From positions 186,001-250,000 of the forward strand of contig NZ_CAMFIA010000003.1 in NCBI RefSeq assembly GCF_945952405.1: a stretch of DNA of 64,000 nucleotides, in the 5' to 3' direction. The stretch comes from an uncultured Stenotrophomonas sp. GTDB lineage: Bacteria; Pseudomonadota; Gammaproteobacteria; Xanthomonadales; Xanthomonadaceae. Both the position numbers and the translations under genes were made by a program. The notes beneath the pieces were generated by a model that was not told the DNA's origin, searched no databases, and was given only the letters and a program-made list of their open reading frames with translations. Shown one piece after another: positions 49,097 through 59,066 of this stretch (the stretch's first letter is position 1; every line of letters starts with the position of its first letter).

Positions 49097-50800
49097 ATGC
49101 GCCTCTCCCAGTTCCACCTGCACACCACCAAGGAAACCCCCAGCGACGCCGAGCTCACCAGCCACCGGCTGATGCTGCGCGCGGGCATGATCCGCAAGCT
49201 CGCATCCGGCCTGTACACCTGGTCCCCGCTGGGCCTGCGCGTGCTGCGCAAGGTTGAACGCATCGTCCGCGAGGAAATGGACCGTGCCGGTGCCGTGGAA
49301 TTCCAGATCCCGACCATCCAGCCGAAGGAACTGTGGGAGCAGACCGGGCGCTGGCAGAAGTTCGGTCCGCAGCTGCTGAAGATCAAGGACCGCAAGGACC
49401 AGGTGTTCTGCTACAGCCCGACCGCCGAAGAAGCCGCCTGCGACTTCGCGCGCAGCGAGCTGTCGAGCTACAAGCAGCTGCCGGTGAACTTCTACCAGGT
49501 GCAGACCAAGTTCCGCGATGAGATCCGCCCGCGTTTCGGCGTGATGCGTTCGCGCGAGTTCCTGATGAAGGACGCCTACTCGTTCCACCTGCATGATGAT
49601 TGCCTGGTGCGCGAGTACGAGAACATGAAGTCGGCCTACAGCCGCATCTTCACCCGCCTCGGCCTCGACTTCCGCATGGTGCAGGCCGACTCCGGCGCGA
49701 TCGGTGGCGATGCCTCGCAGGAATTCCACGTGATCGCCGACTCCGGCGAGGACGCGCTGGTGTTCTCCACCGGCTCGGACTATGCGGCCAACATGGAGGC
49801 GGCGATCGCTGCCGATCCGGCGCCGCGTGCCGCGGCCGCCGAAGCCATGCGCAAGGTCGACACGCCGACCCAGAAGACCTGTGAAGAGGTCGCCGCCCTG
49901 CTCGGCATCGACCTGCAGCGCACCGTGAAGTCGGTGGCGCTGATCGCCGGCGAGGGCAAGGCGCAGCAGTTCGTGCTGGTGCTGGTACGCGGCGACCATG
50001 AAGTCAACGAGATCAAGCTGGCCAAGGTCGCCGGCCTGGACGAACAGCGCTTCGCCAGCGAAGCGGAAATCGCCGACCACCTGGGCAGCGTGCCGGGCTT
50101 CCTCGGCCCGGTCGCCCCGGCCAAGGCCATCCGCGTGGTCGCCGACCGCGAAGTGGCTGCCCTGTCCGACTTCGTGGTCGGTGCCAACCAGGCCGGTTTC
50201 CACCTGGCCGGGGTCAACTGGGGCCGCGACCTGCCGGAACCGGAAGTGGCCGACATCCGCAACGTGCGTGCCGGTGACCGTGCGCTGGACGGCGGCGAAC
50301 TGAAGATCGCCCGTGGCATCGAAGTAGGCCACGTGTTCCAGCTCGGCCGCAAGTACGCCGAAGCGCTGGACGCAACCGTGCTGGACGAAAACGGCAAGGC
50401 CGCCGTGATGGCGATGGGCTGCTATGGCATCGGCATCTCGCGGGTGGTGGCTGCCGCGATCGAACAGAACCATGACGAAGCCGGCATCATCTGGCCGGAC
50501 GCGATGGCGCCGTGGCAGGTGGTGGTGTGCGTGATCAATCCGAAGGGCGACGCCGCCGTGGCCGACGCCGCGGCCAACCTGCTGCAGGAGCTGCGCGAGG
50601 CGGGCCTGGACGCGGCACTCGATGACCGTGGCCTGCGCCCCGGCGCGATGTTCGCCGACATGGAACTGATCGGCATCCCGCACCGCGTGGTGGTGAGCGA
50701 GCGCGGCCTGGCCGCCGGAACCTACGAGTACCGCTCGCGCCGCGCCAGCGAAGCGGAGAGCCTGGACAAGGCCACCCTGCTGCAGCGCCTGCAGGGTTGA
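49097..50800 (+). CDS. proS: Prolyl-tRNA synthetase (bacterial type with editing domain)
   Basis: 567-residue class II synthetase. N-terminal catalytic part with [28 protein letters not shown] motif (here [14 protein letters not shown]) and motif 2 [33 protein letters not shown]. The YbaK-like INS editing domain occupies about 235-385 ([25 protein letters not shown]), and the C-terminal anticodon-binding domain about 470-567. ATG 49097; terminator directly behind. Confidence 0.97.
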   Translation: MRLSQFHLHTTKETPSDAELTSHRLMLRAGMIRKLASGLYTWSPLGLRVLRKVERIVREEMDRAGAVEFQIPTIQPKELWEQTGRWQKFGPQLLKIKDRKDQVFCYSPTAEEAACDFARSELSSYKQLPVNFYQVQTKFRDEIRPRFGVMRSREFLMKDAYSFHLHDDCLVREYENMKSAYSRIFTRLGLDFRMVQADSGAIGGDASQEFHVIADSGEDALVFSTGSDYAANMEAAIAADPAPRAAAAEAMRKVDTPTQKTCEEVAALLGIDLQRTVKSVALIAGEGKAQQFVLVLVRGDHEVNEIKLAKVAGLDEQRFASEAEIADHLGSVPGFLGPVAPAKAIRVVADREVAALSDFVVGANQAGFHLAGVNWGRDLPEPEVADIRNVRAGDRALDGGELKIARGIEVGHVFQLGRKYAEALDATVLDENGKAAVMAMGCYGIGISRVVAAAIEQNHDEAGIIWPDAMAPWQVVVCVINPKGDAAVADAAANLLQELREAGLDAALDDRGLRPGAMFADMELIGIPHRVVVSERGLAAGTYEYRSRRASEAESLDKATLLQRLQG

Positions 50801-50805
50801 TCAGG

Positions 50806-50836
50806 AAAAGACCGGGGCATGCCCCGGTCTTTTTTT
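50806..50836 (+). terminator. proS terminator
   Basis: Stem AAAAGACCGGGGC/GCCCCGGTCTTTT with an AT loop and a seven-T run, 6 nt past the stop. Confidence 0.95.
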
Positions 50837-51023
50837 GGCATCGAACCCCATCGCCCGATTTTGCGGCGGACATAATCCGGTCAAAATCGACGCAATCCAG
50901 CCGGCACGCCGCCAAGCCATGACCCGCCTGTATTTGTGCTCGGAATAATTCATCTTTATTCTGTCTTGCGACGCCATGGACTGGCTCGTCCCGTCCACAT
51001 TTTAGTTTCCGGAGTAACCGTAA

Positions 51024-51407
51024 ATGAGCATTGACCTGACCGGCCTGTCGGCACGCGAGCTGGGCGCCCTGATCCGCACCGCCAAGAAGCAGCAGACCAT
51101 CGTCGCCAAGCGCCGGCCGATCACCAAGGTCCGGGCCCAGCTGACCAAGCTGGCCAAGACCGAGGGTTACACCATCGAGGAACTGTTCGGCGGCGCCCCC
51201 GCCCCGCGCACCCGCAAGGCTGCCCCCGCAGCCAAGGCACCGTCCAAGACGGCCGGTCGCAAGCTCGGCAAGGTGGCGCCGAAGTACCGCAACCCGGCCA
51301 ACCCGAAGGAAACCTGGACCGGTCGTGGCAAGCAGCCGCGCTGGATGGCCGAGCTGACCGCCAAGGGCAACAAGAAGCCGGAAGATTTCCTGATCAAGAA
51401 GGCCTGA
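51024..51407 (+). CDS. H-NS-family nucleoid protein
   Basis: 127 residues from ATG 51024 with GGAG 10 nt upstream. A short N-terminal helical segment (about 5-50), a basic Ala/Lys/Pro linker (about 60-85) and the C-terminal DNA-binding motif ETWTGRGKQPRWMAEL (about 97-112), matching the H-NS core TWTGRGRxPxW. Xenogeneic silencer/architectural role by family. The 190-nt upstream region is notably AT-rich (50930-51003), as is usual for H-NS promoters. Confidence 0.9.
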   Translation: MSIDLTGLSARELGALIRTAKKQQTIVAKRRPITKVRAQLTKLAKTEGYTIEELFGGAPAPRTRKAAPAAKAPSKTAGRKLGKVAPKYRNPANPKETWTGRGKQPRWMAELTAKGNKKPEDFLIKKA

Positions 51408-51429
51408 GGCCGGATCGGGATGGAATGAA

Positions 51430-51453
51430 AAACGCCGGCGCAAGCCGGCGTTT
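51430..51453 (+). terminator. Terminator of the H-NS-family gene
   Basis: Stem AAACGCCGGC/GCCGGCGTTT with a GCAA tetraloop and a following T-rich stretch (CTTGTTT). Confidence 0.85.
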
Positions 51454-51460
51454 CTTGTTT

Positions 51461-51518
51461 GTAGAGCCGAGCCCACGCTCGGCTACATAGGCAAGGCCGA
51501 GCATGGGCCCGGCGCTAC
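51461..51518. repeat. Facing pair of GTAG REP palindromes
   Basis: GTAG-headed AGCCGAGC-CCAC-GCTCGGCT unit (51461-51484) faces a CTAC-tailed GCCGAGC-ATG-GGCCCGGC unit (51496-51518). The CTAC of the second unit contributes the thrE stop codon. Confidence 0.85.
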
Positions 51519-52774
51519 AGAGTCTTGCGCGCCGGCATCAGCAGGTTGCCGAACAGCAGGCCGGCGACCAGCGCCATCACCACGTTGAGCACGGTGAGAA
51601 ACACGCTCTGCCCAGCGCCCACATCCTGCTGCTGGACCAGGGTCAGCACACCGCGCAGGCTGGTGCTGCCGGGCACCATCATGATGATGCCGGGCAGACG
51701 GATGATCGCGCCGGGGCGTCCTACCAGGCGGCCGAACAGGTTGCCGCCGGCGGTCAGCAGCATCGCCGACAGGAAGATGCCGGCCGGAGCGCCCCAGGCA
51801 TGACCACCGAACTTGGAAATCGCATAGCCGGCCACCGAAGCGGCGATCACCCACGGGTAGTCGCGGCGGTTGGCCTTGAACAGCATCGCGAAGGCGAACG
51901 CCGCCGTCAGCAGCGAGCCCCACTCCACCCATGGCCCCTGCGGCCGCGTGGCGCGGATCACCGGGTCCAGGCCAAGCACGTCGGCCAGGGTCACCGCGAT
52001 CATCGCGCCGACACTGAGCTTCATGATGGTGGTCAGTGCACCGGCAAAGCGTGCCGTACCCGACACCCAGTGCTGGCTGGCCAGCTCGTTGACCGCATTG
52101 GTCAGCGACATGCCCGGCAGCAGCACCACCAGCGAAGCGATGATGACGGTGTTGAGGTTGAGTGCACCGATGAATGACGCAACCAGCGTGGCGACCAGGC
52201 CGGCCAGCAGCGCCGCCAGTGCCTCGGCCGCTTCGCGGGTGGCCGGGCGGCGGTCGGTGACCATGCCGAGCAGGCCGATCATCAGGCCGATGACGCCGGC
52301 GGTGGCGATGTCCAGCCACGGCAGTTTCCACATTCCGGCCACGCCGGCCGCGCCAAGGGTGAACGAGAGGATGGTGCGCAGCTTGCCGCGCCGGCCCGGA
52401 TCCTTGTCCAGCTGGCGCAACGCGGTGTGGCCCTGGGCGATGCTCATCCGCCCGTTGGCCACTTCCTCGGCGATATGGTCGGCAACGCTGAGCTTGTGCA
52501 GGTCGTTTTCGCCCGGCGCCAGGCGGATCACGCGGGTGATGTCGCTGGAACCGATGGCCTGCGCCGGGTCGCTGAAGCTGAGGATGATACCGGTGGGATT
52601 CGACCACGGTTCACAATCCAGATCGAGCTGGCGTGCCAGTGCCACCACCGCCGTTTCCAGGCGCTGGGCCGTGGTGCCGTAGCTGTGCAGGCGTCCGGCG
52701 ATCTCGGAAACGAAGGCCACGCGCTGTGCGTAGGTGGCCTGGGGCGTGGGGATCGTGTGAGCGTCTGCGGACAT
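51515..52774 (-). CDS. Threonine/serine exporter family protein
   Basis: 419 residues. The cytosolic N-terminal part (about 10-130, VAFVSEIAGRLHSYGTTAQRLETAV) and about ten membrane helices afterwards match the ThrE family (N-terminal DUF1212-like and C-terminal DUF3815-like halves fused). The second half contains LPGIIMMVPGSTSLRGVL. Proposed to export threonine and serine; substrate unproven here. ATG 52774; the stop TAG lies in a REP element. Confidence 0.87.
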   Translation of the reverse strand: MSADAHTIPTPQATYAQRVAFVSEIAGRLHSYGTTAQRLETAVVALARQLDLDCEPWSNPTGIILSFSDPAQAIGSSDITRVIRLAPGENDLHKLSVADHIAEEVANGRMSIAQGHTALRQLDKDPGRRGKLRTILSFTLGAAGVAGMWKLPWLDIATAGVIGLMIGLLGMVTDRRPATREAAEALAALLAGLVATLVASFIGALNLNTVIIASLVVLLPGMSLTNAVNELASQHWVSGTARFAGALTTIMKLSVGAMIAVTLADVLGLDPVIRATRPQGPWVEWGSLLTAAFAFAMLFKANRRDYPWVIAASVAGYAISKFGGHAWGAPAGIFLSAMLLTAGGNLFGRLVGRPGAIIRLPGIIMMVPGSTSLRGVLTLVQQQDVGAGQSVFLTVLNVVMALVAGLLFGNLLMPARKTL

Positions 52775-52866
52775 GCGCCGTAGTATTACCTAGGCCGGGG
52801 CCCACCGGAGAAATTCATCCAAGTTCGACGCGATGCACAAGACAGAACGGTTATGCTGCGACCCGA

Positions 52867-53988
52867 ATGGCCCAAGTGACCCCGAACCTCGCCCCCCAGC
52901 TCGAACAGGACGCCCATGACCCGGGCCTGATCCACCTGTCCGGCACCTGGACCTTGAAGACCGCGCTGGCCGCGGCCGAAGTCCTGCGTGGCGTTCCCGA
53001 AAAGCTGACCGGCATCGATGCCACCGGCATCGAGCAGATGGATTCGGCCGGCGTGCTGCAGGTGCTGCGCGTGGCGCACCGCGCCGATCTGGGCGAGGAC
53101 GCGCTGCAGTTCCGCGCGGACCACCAGGCGCTGGTGTGCACCATCGAGGAAGTGGCCGACGACCGGCCCAAGCCGAAGCGCGATTTCGGCGTACTCGCGG
53201 CACTGGAGCGGCTGGGTGTCAGCGTCCACGCCACCGGCCACAACATCAAGGCGCTGTGCAGTTTCCTCGGCGAAAACCTGGTCAAGGCGGCCCGCCTGGT
53301 CAAGGAGCCGCGCCGCTTCCGGCTGACCGCGACCGTGCACCAGATGGAACAGGTCGGGCTGGACGCGGTGCCGCTGGTGGCGCTGCTGTCCTATCTGGTC
53401 GGTGCGGTGATCGCCTTCCTCGGCTCGACCATCCTGCGCGACTTCGGCGCCGAGATCTACGTGGTCGAACTGGTCAATATCGCCTTCCTGCGCGAGTTCG
53501 CCGTGCTGCTGACGGCGATCGTGCTGGCCGGCCGCACCGCCAGTGCGTTCACCGCGCAGATCGGCGCGATGAAGGCGCGCGAGGAAATCGATGCGATGCG
53601 CACGCTGGGCCTGGACCCGATCGATCTGCTGGTGCTGCCGCGGCTGCTGGCCCTGCTGGTTACCCTGCCGCTGCTGACCTTCATCGCGATGGTCGCCGGC
53701 CTGGCCGGCGGCATCACCGTCGGTGCGTTCGACCTCGATATTCCGCCGCAGATGTACATCGCGCGCATGCACGACACGATGGAAGTGCGGCACATGCTGG
53801 TCGGCCTGTCGAAGGCACCGGTGTTCGCCCTGGTGATCGGCCTGATCGGCTGCCTGGAGGGCCTGAAGGTCGAAGGCACCGCGCAGTCGGTCGGCGAGCG
53901 CACCACCTCCAGCGTGGTGCAGACGATCTCGCTGGTGATCATCATCGACGCCTTCGCGGCGTTGTGGTTCATGCACATGGACTGGTGA
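52867..53988 (+). CDS. mlaE: MlaE-type lipid ABC permease with fused STAS domain
   Basis: 373 residues. N-terminal STAS domain (about 15-100, LIHLSGTWTLKTALAAAEV, GIDATGIEQMDSAGVLQVL), equivalent to MlaB, then the MlaE permease (about 125-373) with the family segment TAQIGAMKAREEIDAMRTLGLDP and about five helices. Start ATG 52867 is the only good in-frame start, with no clear ribosome site. Works with the following ATPase and MCE protein to move phospholipids between the membranes. Confidence 0.88.
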   Translation: MAQVTPNLAPQLEQDAHDPGLIHLSGTWTLKTALAAAEVLRGVPEKLTGIDATGIEQMDSAGVLQVLRVAHRADLGEDALQFRADHQALVCTIEEVADDRPKPKRDFGVLAALERLGVSVHATGHNIKALCSFLGENLVKAARLVKEPRRFRLTATVHQMEQVGLDAVPLVALLSYLVGAVIAFLGSTILRDFGAEIYVVELVNIAFLREFAVLLTAIVLAGRTASAFTAQIGAMKAREEIDAMRTLGLDPIDLLVLPRLLALLVTLPLLTFIAMVAGLAGGITVGAFDLDIPPQMYIARMHDTMEVRHMLVGLSKAPVFALVIGLIGCLEGLKVEGTAQSVGERTTSSVVQTISLVIIIDAFAALWFMHMDW

Positions 53989-53989
53989 C

Positions 53990-54817
53990 ATGAGCACATC
54001 CACCCGCCCCGAAACCCTGGACATGCGCGACGACGACGGCCGCGAACTGGCCATCCGCGTACGCGGGCTGGTCAACCGCTTCGGCAGCCAGACCGTGCAC
54101 GAGGACCTGGACCTGGACGTACGCCGCGGCGAGATCCTCGGCGTGGTCGGCGGCTCGGGTACCGGCAAGTCGGTGCTGATGCGCTCGATCCTCGGCCTGC
54201 GCGTGCCGGATGCCGGGCAGATCGAGGTGCTCGGCCGCGATGCGCGCGCCGACGATGCCGAAAGCCGCCTGCACATCGAACGCAATACCGGCGTGCTGTT
54301 CCAGGACGGCGCCCTGTTCTCTTCGCTGACCGTGGGCGAGAACGTGCAGGTGCCGCTGAAGGAACATCACCGCGAGCTGCCCGAGCGCTGGCACTACGAG
54401 CTGGCCCTGCTGAAGGTGAAGCTGGCCGGCCTGCCTGCCGACGCGATCAACAAGCTGCCCTCGCAGCTGTCCGGCGGCATGCGCAAGCGTGCGGGCCTGG
54501 CCCGCGCATTGGCGCTGGATCCGCCGCTGCTGTTCCTGGATGAACCCACTGCCGGCCTCGATCCGATCGGTGCGGCCGCGTTCGACCGCCTGATCAAGAC
54601 CCTGCAGGAAGCGCTGGGGTTGACCGTGTTCCTGATCACCCACGACCTGGACACGCTGTATGCCATCTGCGACCGCGTCGCCGTGCTGGCCGACCGCCGG
54701 GTGGTCGCCAACGCCCCACTGCCGGAAATCGAGAAACTGGATCATCCGTGGATCCAGGAATACTTCCACGGACCCCGCGCGCGTGCCGCGCGTGGCGAAC
54801 AGATCGAGAGTGCCTGA
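53990..54817 (+). CDS. mlaF: MlaF-type lipid ABC ATPase
   Basis: 275 residues with Walker A GGSGTGKSV (about 54-62), Q-loop VLFQDGALF, signature LSGGMRKR, Walker B LLFLDEPTAGLDP and H-loop ITHDLD. The LFQDGALFSSLTV stretch is typical of MlaF/Ttg2A. It starts 1 nt after the permease stop. Confidence 0.92.
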   Translation: MSTSTRPETLDMRDDDGRELAIRVRGLVNRFGSQTVHEDLDLDVRRGEILGVVGGSGTGKSVLMRSILGLRVPDAGQIEVLGRDARADDAESRLHIERNTGVLFQDGALFSSLTVGENVQVPLKEHHRELPERWHYELALLKVKLAGLPADAINKLPSQLSGGMRKRAGLARALALDPPLLFLDEPTAGLDPIGAAAFDRLIKTLQEALGLTVFLITHDLDTLYAICDRVAVLADRRVVANAPLPEIEKLDHPWIQEYFHGPRARAARGEQIESA

Positions 54818-54820
54818 GCC

Positions 54821-55747
54821 ATGGAAACCAAAGCCAACTACGTGCTGATCGGCGCGTTCACCCTGATCACCGGCCTGGCCCTGCTGGCCTTCGGCCTGTG
54901 GGCCGCCAAGTACTCCTCCGACCGCACCTGGCAGGAGTACCGCGTGGTGTTCCGCGAAGCGGTGACCGGCCTCTCGGTGGGCAGCCCGGTGCAGTACAAC
55001 GGCATCGCGGTCGGCTCGATCGTCGAGCTGAACCTGGTGCCGGACGACCCGCGCCAGGTGGTCGCGCGCATCCGCCTGAACTCGACCACCCCGGTCAAGA
55101 CCGATACCCGCGCCAAGCTGGCGATCACCAGCCTCACCGGCCCGTCGATCATCCAGCTCAGCGGTGGCACCCCGCAGTCGCCGGCGCTGACCACGGTCAA
55201 CAAGGACCCGGCGCCGATCATCCCGACCACCCCGTCGGCGCTGCAGAACATCACCGATGTCGCCAACCGCATCGTCGAGCGCATGGACCAGATCCTCAGC
55301 GACCGCAACGTGGCCTCGATCAATGCGACGCTGGCCAACCTGGAAACCATCAGCGGTGGCCTGGCCGACCGCGACCAGGGCACCCAGGCGCTGCTGCTCA
55401 GCGCACGCGATGCCGCGCGCAGCCTGGACACCACCCTCAAGACCACCAACGGCACCATCGAGCGCCTGGACAAGAACCTGGTGCAGCAGCTGCCCGCCAT
55501 CATCGACAAGCTCGACGGCACCCTGGCCAAGCTCGATTCGGCCGCCGGCAATGCCGATTCGATCCTTGGCGAGAACCGCGCCGCGATCAACAGCTTCGCC
55601 AACGATGGCCTCGGCCAGCTGGGCCCGACACTGACCGAACTGCGCGGGTTGATCCGTGACCTGCGCCGGGTCAGCGACCGCCTCGAGAACAACCCCGCGC
55701 GCTACCTGCTGGGCCGCGACGCACCGAAGGAGTTCGAACCCAAATGA
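54821..55747 (+). CDS. mlaD: MCE-domain periplasmic lipid-binding protein (MlaD-like)
   Basis: 308 residues: one N-terminal membrane helix (YVLIGAFTLITGLALLAFGLW), an MCE domain (about 38-118, FREAVTGLSVGSPVQYNGIAVG), then long amphipathic helices (about 140-300) that are much longer than in E. coli MlaD (183 residues), so it may span more of the periplasm as PqiB-like proteins do. Overlaps the next gene by ATGA. Confidence 0.88.
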   Translation: METKANYVLIGAFTLITGLALLAFGLWAAKYSSDRTWQEYRVVFREAVTGLSVGSPVQYNGIAVGSIVELNLVPDDPRQVVARIRLNSTTPVKTDTRAKLAITSLTGPSIIQLSGGTPQSPALTTVNKDPAPIIPTTPSALQNITDVANRIVERMDQILSDRNVASINATLANLETISGGLADRDQGTQALLLSARDAARSLDTTLKTTNGTIERLDKNLVQQLPAIIDKLDGTLAKLDSAAGNADSILGENRAAINSFANDGLGQLGPTLTELRGLIRDLRRVSDRLENNPARYLLGRDAPKEFEPK

Positions 55748-56382
55748 GCCCGACCACCCTTCCGCGCCTGCTGCTGGCCGCTTCGATGGTCACCCTGCTG
55801 GGCGGCTGCTCCATCCTCGGCAGCAGCGAGAAAACCGCAGTGACGCTGTATTCGCCCGCAGTGCAGGTGAAGGCCGACCCGGCGTGGCCGCAGGCCAGCT
55901 GGCAGCTGGTGCTGGCCAAGCCCAGCGCCGCGCGCATGGTCGACAGCCCGCGCATCAACGTGCGGCCGACACCGTCGCAGATGGAGATCTACAAGGGTGC
56001 CAGCTGGGCACAGCCGGCCACCGACATGATCGAGGACACGCTGCTTCGCGGTTTCGAGGACTCCGGCCGCATCCGTGGCGTGGCCCGCAGTACCGCCGGC
56101 ATCCGTGCCGACTACAAGCTGTCCACCGACGTGCGCCGCTTCGAATCGGACTACCAGGGCCAGGCCACGCCGACCGTGGTGATCGAGGTCAACGCCAAGC
56201 TGATCCACGTCGCCGACCAGCGGGTGGTGGCCGACCGCACCTTCCGCCAGGCACAGCCGGTCGGCAGCACCGACGTACCGGCGGTTGCCGCGGCCTTCGA
56301 GCGTGGCCTGCAGCAGCTGGCGCAGGACATGGTGGGCTGGACGCTGACAAGCGGCCAGAACGATGCAGGCACCAAGCGCTGA
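55744..56382 (+). CDS. ABC-type transport auxiliary lipoprotein (PqiC-like)
   Basis: 212 residues with lipobox LLGGC near residue 22. The body SWQLVLAKPSAARMVDSPRINVRPTPSQMEIYKGASWAQPATDMIEDTLLRGFEDSGRI matches the ABC-type transport auxiliary lipoprotein family to which PqiC belongs. Likely the outer-membrane receiver for the MCE protein encoded just before it, taking the place of MlaC/MlaA, which are absent here. Confidence 0.87.
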   Translation: MSPTTLPRLLLAASMVTLLGGCSILGSSEKTAVTLYSPAVQVKADPAWPQASWQLVLAKPSAARMVDSPRINVRPTPSQMEIYKGASWAQPATDMIEDTLLRGFEDSGRIRGVARSTAGIRADYKLSTDVRRFESDYQGQATPTVVIEVNAKLIHVADQRVVADRTFRQAQPVGSTDVPAVAAAFERGLQQLAQDMVGWTLTSGQNDAGTKR

Positions 56383-56399
56383 TCGGCACCGCGTGGCAA

Positions 56400-56441
56400 C
56401 GGGTCAGATCCCTTTCCGGAAGGAAAGGAACCGACCCCGTC
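56400..56441. terminator. Imperfect palindrome between convergent operon ends
   Basis: GGGTCAGATCCCTTTCC pairs imperfectly with GGAAAGGAACCGACCC. A degenerate copy of the palindrome at 48892. It lies between the lipoprotein stop and the alkB stop and could terminate both. Confidence 0.55.
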
Positions 56442-56443
56442 CT

Positions 56444-57028
56444 TCATCCGCGCGGCGTGATCCAGCGGAAGGTGAGGTTGATGCGTTCGCCCTGCACGCG
56501 CGCCATCTTCGGTAGTGCGTGCTGGTAGAAGCGCTGGGTCTGCCCCGCCATCACCAGCAGGTCACCGTGGCCGAGCAGGTACTCGGCCTTCCGCGTCGGG
56601 TCGTCACGCCGGCGCAGCAGGAAGCGCCGCGCCGCGCCCAGGCTCAACGAAGCGATCACCGGTTGCGGGCCCAGTTCGGGTTCGTCATCGCTGTGCCAGC
56701 CCATCGAATCGGCGCCGCCCCGATAGCGGTTCAGCAGCACGCTGTTGAAGGCATGCCCGCAGAATGCCTGCAGCCGTTCACGGAGCGGCAGCAGCACCGG
56801 CTGCCACGGCTCGGGCAGGAAATCGGTACCCGAATAGCGATAGCGCGCCTCGGCATCCCCCATCCAGCAGCTCAGGCGGGGTGAATCGACGATACGGCCG
56901 AACATGCGGATGCGATGCACCTGCCAGGGGATGTGGTGCTCCAGCTGCCGCTGCATCCGGTCCGACTGGTCCGCGGCCAGCCAGCCCCGATGCCAGTGGA
57001 TGTCGGCGTCGTCCAATGGGAAATGCAT
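56444..57028 (-). CDS. alkB: AlkB-type alpha-ketoglutarate-dependent DNA repair dioxygenase
   Basis: 194 residues. Fe(II)-binding HxD is WHSDDE, the distal His lies in QHALPK, and the 2-oxoglutarate Arg pair in RINLTFRW. NSVLLNRYRGGADSMGWHSDDE is the family core. It reverses N-alkyl damage in DNA/RNA, more like the ALKBH2/3-type short proteins than E. coli AlkB. Start ATG 57028. No ada or other adaptive-response gene adjoins it. Confidence 0.92.
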   Translation of the reverse strand: MHFPLDDADIHWHRGWLAADQSDRMQRQLEHHIPWQVHRIRMFGRIVDSPRLSCWMGDAEARYRYSGTDFLPEPWQPVLLPLRERLQAFCGHAFNSVLLNRYRGGADSMGWHSDDEPELGPQPVIASLSLGAARRFLLRRRDDPTRKAEYLLGHGDLLVMAGQTQRFYQHALPKMARVQGERINLTFRWITPRG

Positions 57029-57102
57029 GCCAGCACGCTAGCACACCCCCTCCGCGGCCAGCGACTATGATGGTCGCCCGCATTCCTGCGCGCCGCCTGA
57101 CG

Positions 57103-58410
57103 ATGATGACGATGAAGCACTCCTGGTACAGCCTCAAATGGCGGATTCGCCAGGCCTCGCGCCGGCTGGCCTCGGTGGTTCACAACCTGCGCCAGGTGGG
57201 CCCGGCCGCTACGCTGCGCAAGGTCAAGGCGGTGCTTCGCCCACATCCGCCGGCCGCGGCATCGGTGCCCGATCAACCGGCGCGTTGTTCCGGCGAAGCA
57301 CGCAGCACGGCCCCTGCCGGTGCCGGGTACGTGCTGGTGCTGGATGCCAGCGCGCCCGATCCGACCCGCGATTCCGGCTCGGTCCGGATGTGCAAGATCC
57401 TCCAGTCGATCCGCGAGCTGGGATGGCAACCGGTGTTCATGCCGGACAATGGTGTCATCAGTGCCGACAGTCGCGGCTTCCTCGACGCGCTGGGCGTGGA
57501 CCTGATCGGCATCGCAGGCCGTCCCCGCCTCGACCAGTGGCTGCGCGTGCACGGCCAGCAGCTGCGTGCGACCCTGCTCAGCCGCCACCATGTGGCGGCA
57601 GCCCACATCGGGCTGATCCGCGATTACGCCGTGGGCAAGGTGATCTTCGACACCGTGGACCTGCACCATGTGCGTGAGCAGCGCGCTGCGGACCTGCGCC
57701 AGGACCCGGACCTGCAGCGGCAGGCCGAACGTACGCGGCAAAGCGAGTTCGCCCTGATCAACGCCAGCGACACGACGCTGGTGGTCAGCCAGACCGAGCT
57801 GGAGATGCTGCAGGCGCAACTGCCCGGCAGCGACATCCGGCTGCTCTCCAACATCCATGACGTGCAGGGCGGCACACGCCGCTTCGAGGACACCGCTGAC
57901 CTGTACTTCGTGGGGGGCTATGCCCATCAGCCCAACCAGGAAGCGCTGGAATGGCTGGTCGGCGAGATCCATCCGCGCATCCGTGCGCAGCGCCCGGAGA
58001 TCGTCCTGCACCTGATCGGAGAGATTCCGGAGGACGTGGCGGCGCGCTACGCCGGCAACGGTGTCATCGTCCACGGCCACGTGGCATCACTGCAGCCCTT
58101 CCTGTCGCGCTGCAGGATCGCGCTCGCCCCCCTGCTCTCCGGCGCAGGCGTGAAAGGCAAGGTCAATGAAGCGATGAGCCACGGCATCCCGGTGGTGGCC
58201 ACGCCGATCGCCGCCGAAGGCATGTTCCTGATCGACGGGCAGAACGCCCTGGTCGCCTCGGGCACCGAGGCGTTCAGCGCGGCCATCCTGCGCCTGTACT
58301 CGGACCCGGCGCTGTGGTCCCGCATCTCCGAGCAGGGTTACGACAACATCCGCGAGCATTTCTCCAGCGATGCGGCGCGCAGGAGCCTGCAAGCACTCCT
58401 GCGCGACTGA
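57103..58410 (+). CDS. GT-B glycosyltransferase (GT1/GT4 type)
   Basis: 435 residues from ATG 57103; an in-frame ATG 36 nt earlier is possible and neither has a clear ribosome site. The N-terminal domain starts with GYVLVLDASAPDPTRDSGSVRM (about 72-93). The C-terminal domain carries YFVGGYAHQPNQEALEWLV, IHVHGHVASL-like VIVHGHVASLQPFLSRCRIALAPLLSGAGVKGKVNEAMSHGIPVVAT (about 330-378), the EX7E-type donor site of GT4. Soluble cytosolic transferase; sugar unknown. An Arg-rich N-terminal extension (about 1-60) may bind the membrane. Confidence 0.85.
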   Translation: MMTMKHSWYSLKWRIRQASRRLASVVHNLRQVGPAATLRKVKAVLRPHPPAAASVPDQPARCSGEARSTAPAGAGYVLVLDASAPDPTRDSGSVRMCKILQSIRELGWQPVFMPDNGVISADSRGFLDALGVDLIGIAGRPRLDQWLRVHGQQLRATLLSRHHVAAAHIGLIRDYAVGKVIFDTVDLHHVREQRAADLRQDPDLQRQAERTRQSEFALINASDTTLVVSQTELEMLQAQLPGSDIRLLSNIHDVQGGTRRFEDTADLYFVGGYAHQPNQEALEWLVGEIHPRIRAQRPEIVLHLIGEIPEDVAARYAGNGVIVHGHVASLQPFLSRCRIALAPLLSGAGVKGKVNEAMSHGIPVVATPIAAEGMFLIDGQNALVASGTEAFSAAILRLYSDPALWSRISEQGYDNIREHFSSDAARRSLQALLRD

Positions 58411-58432
58411 TCGCTGCAGCGGCAACGCCGCC

Positions 58433-59065
<633 letters not shown>

Positions 59066-59066
59066 G

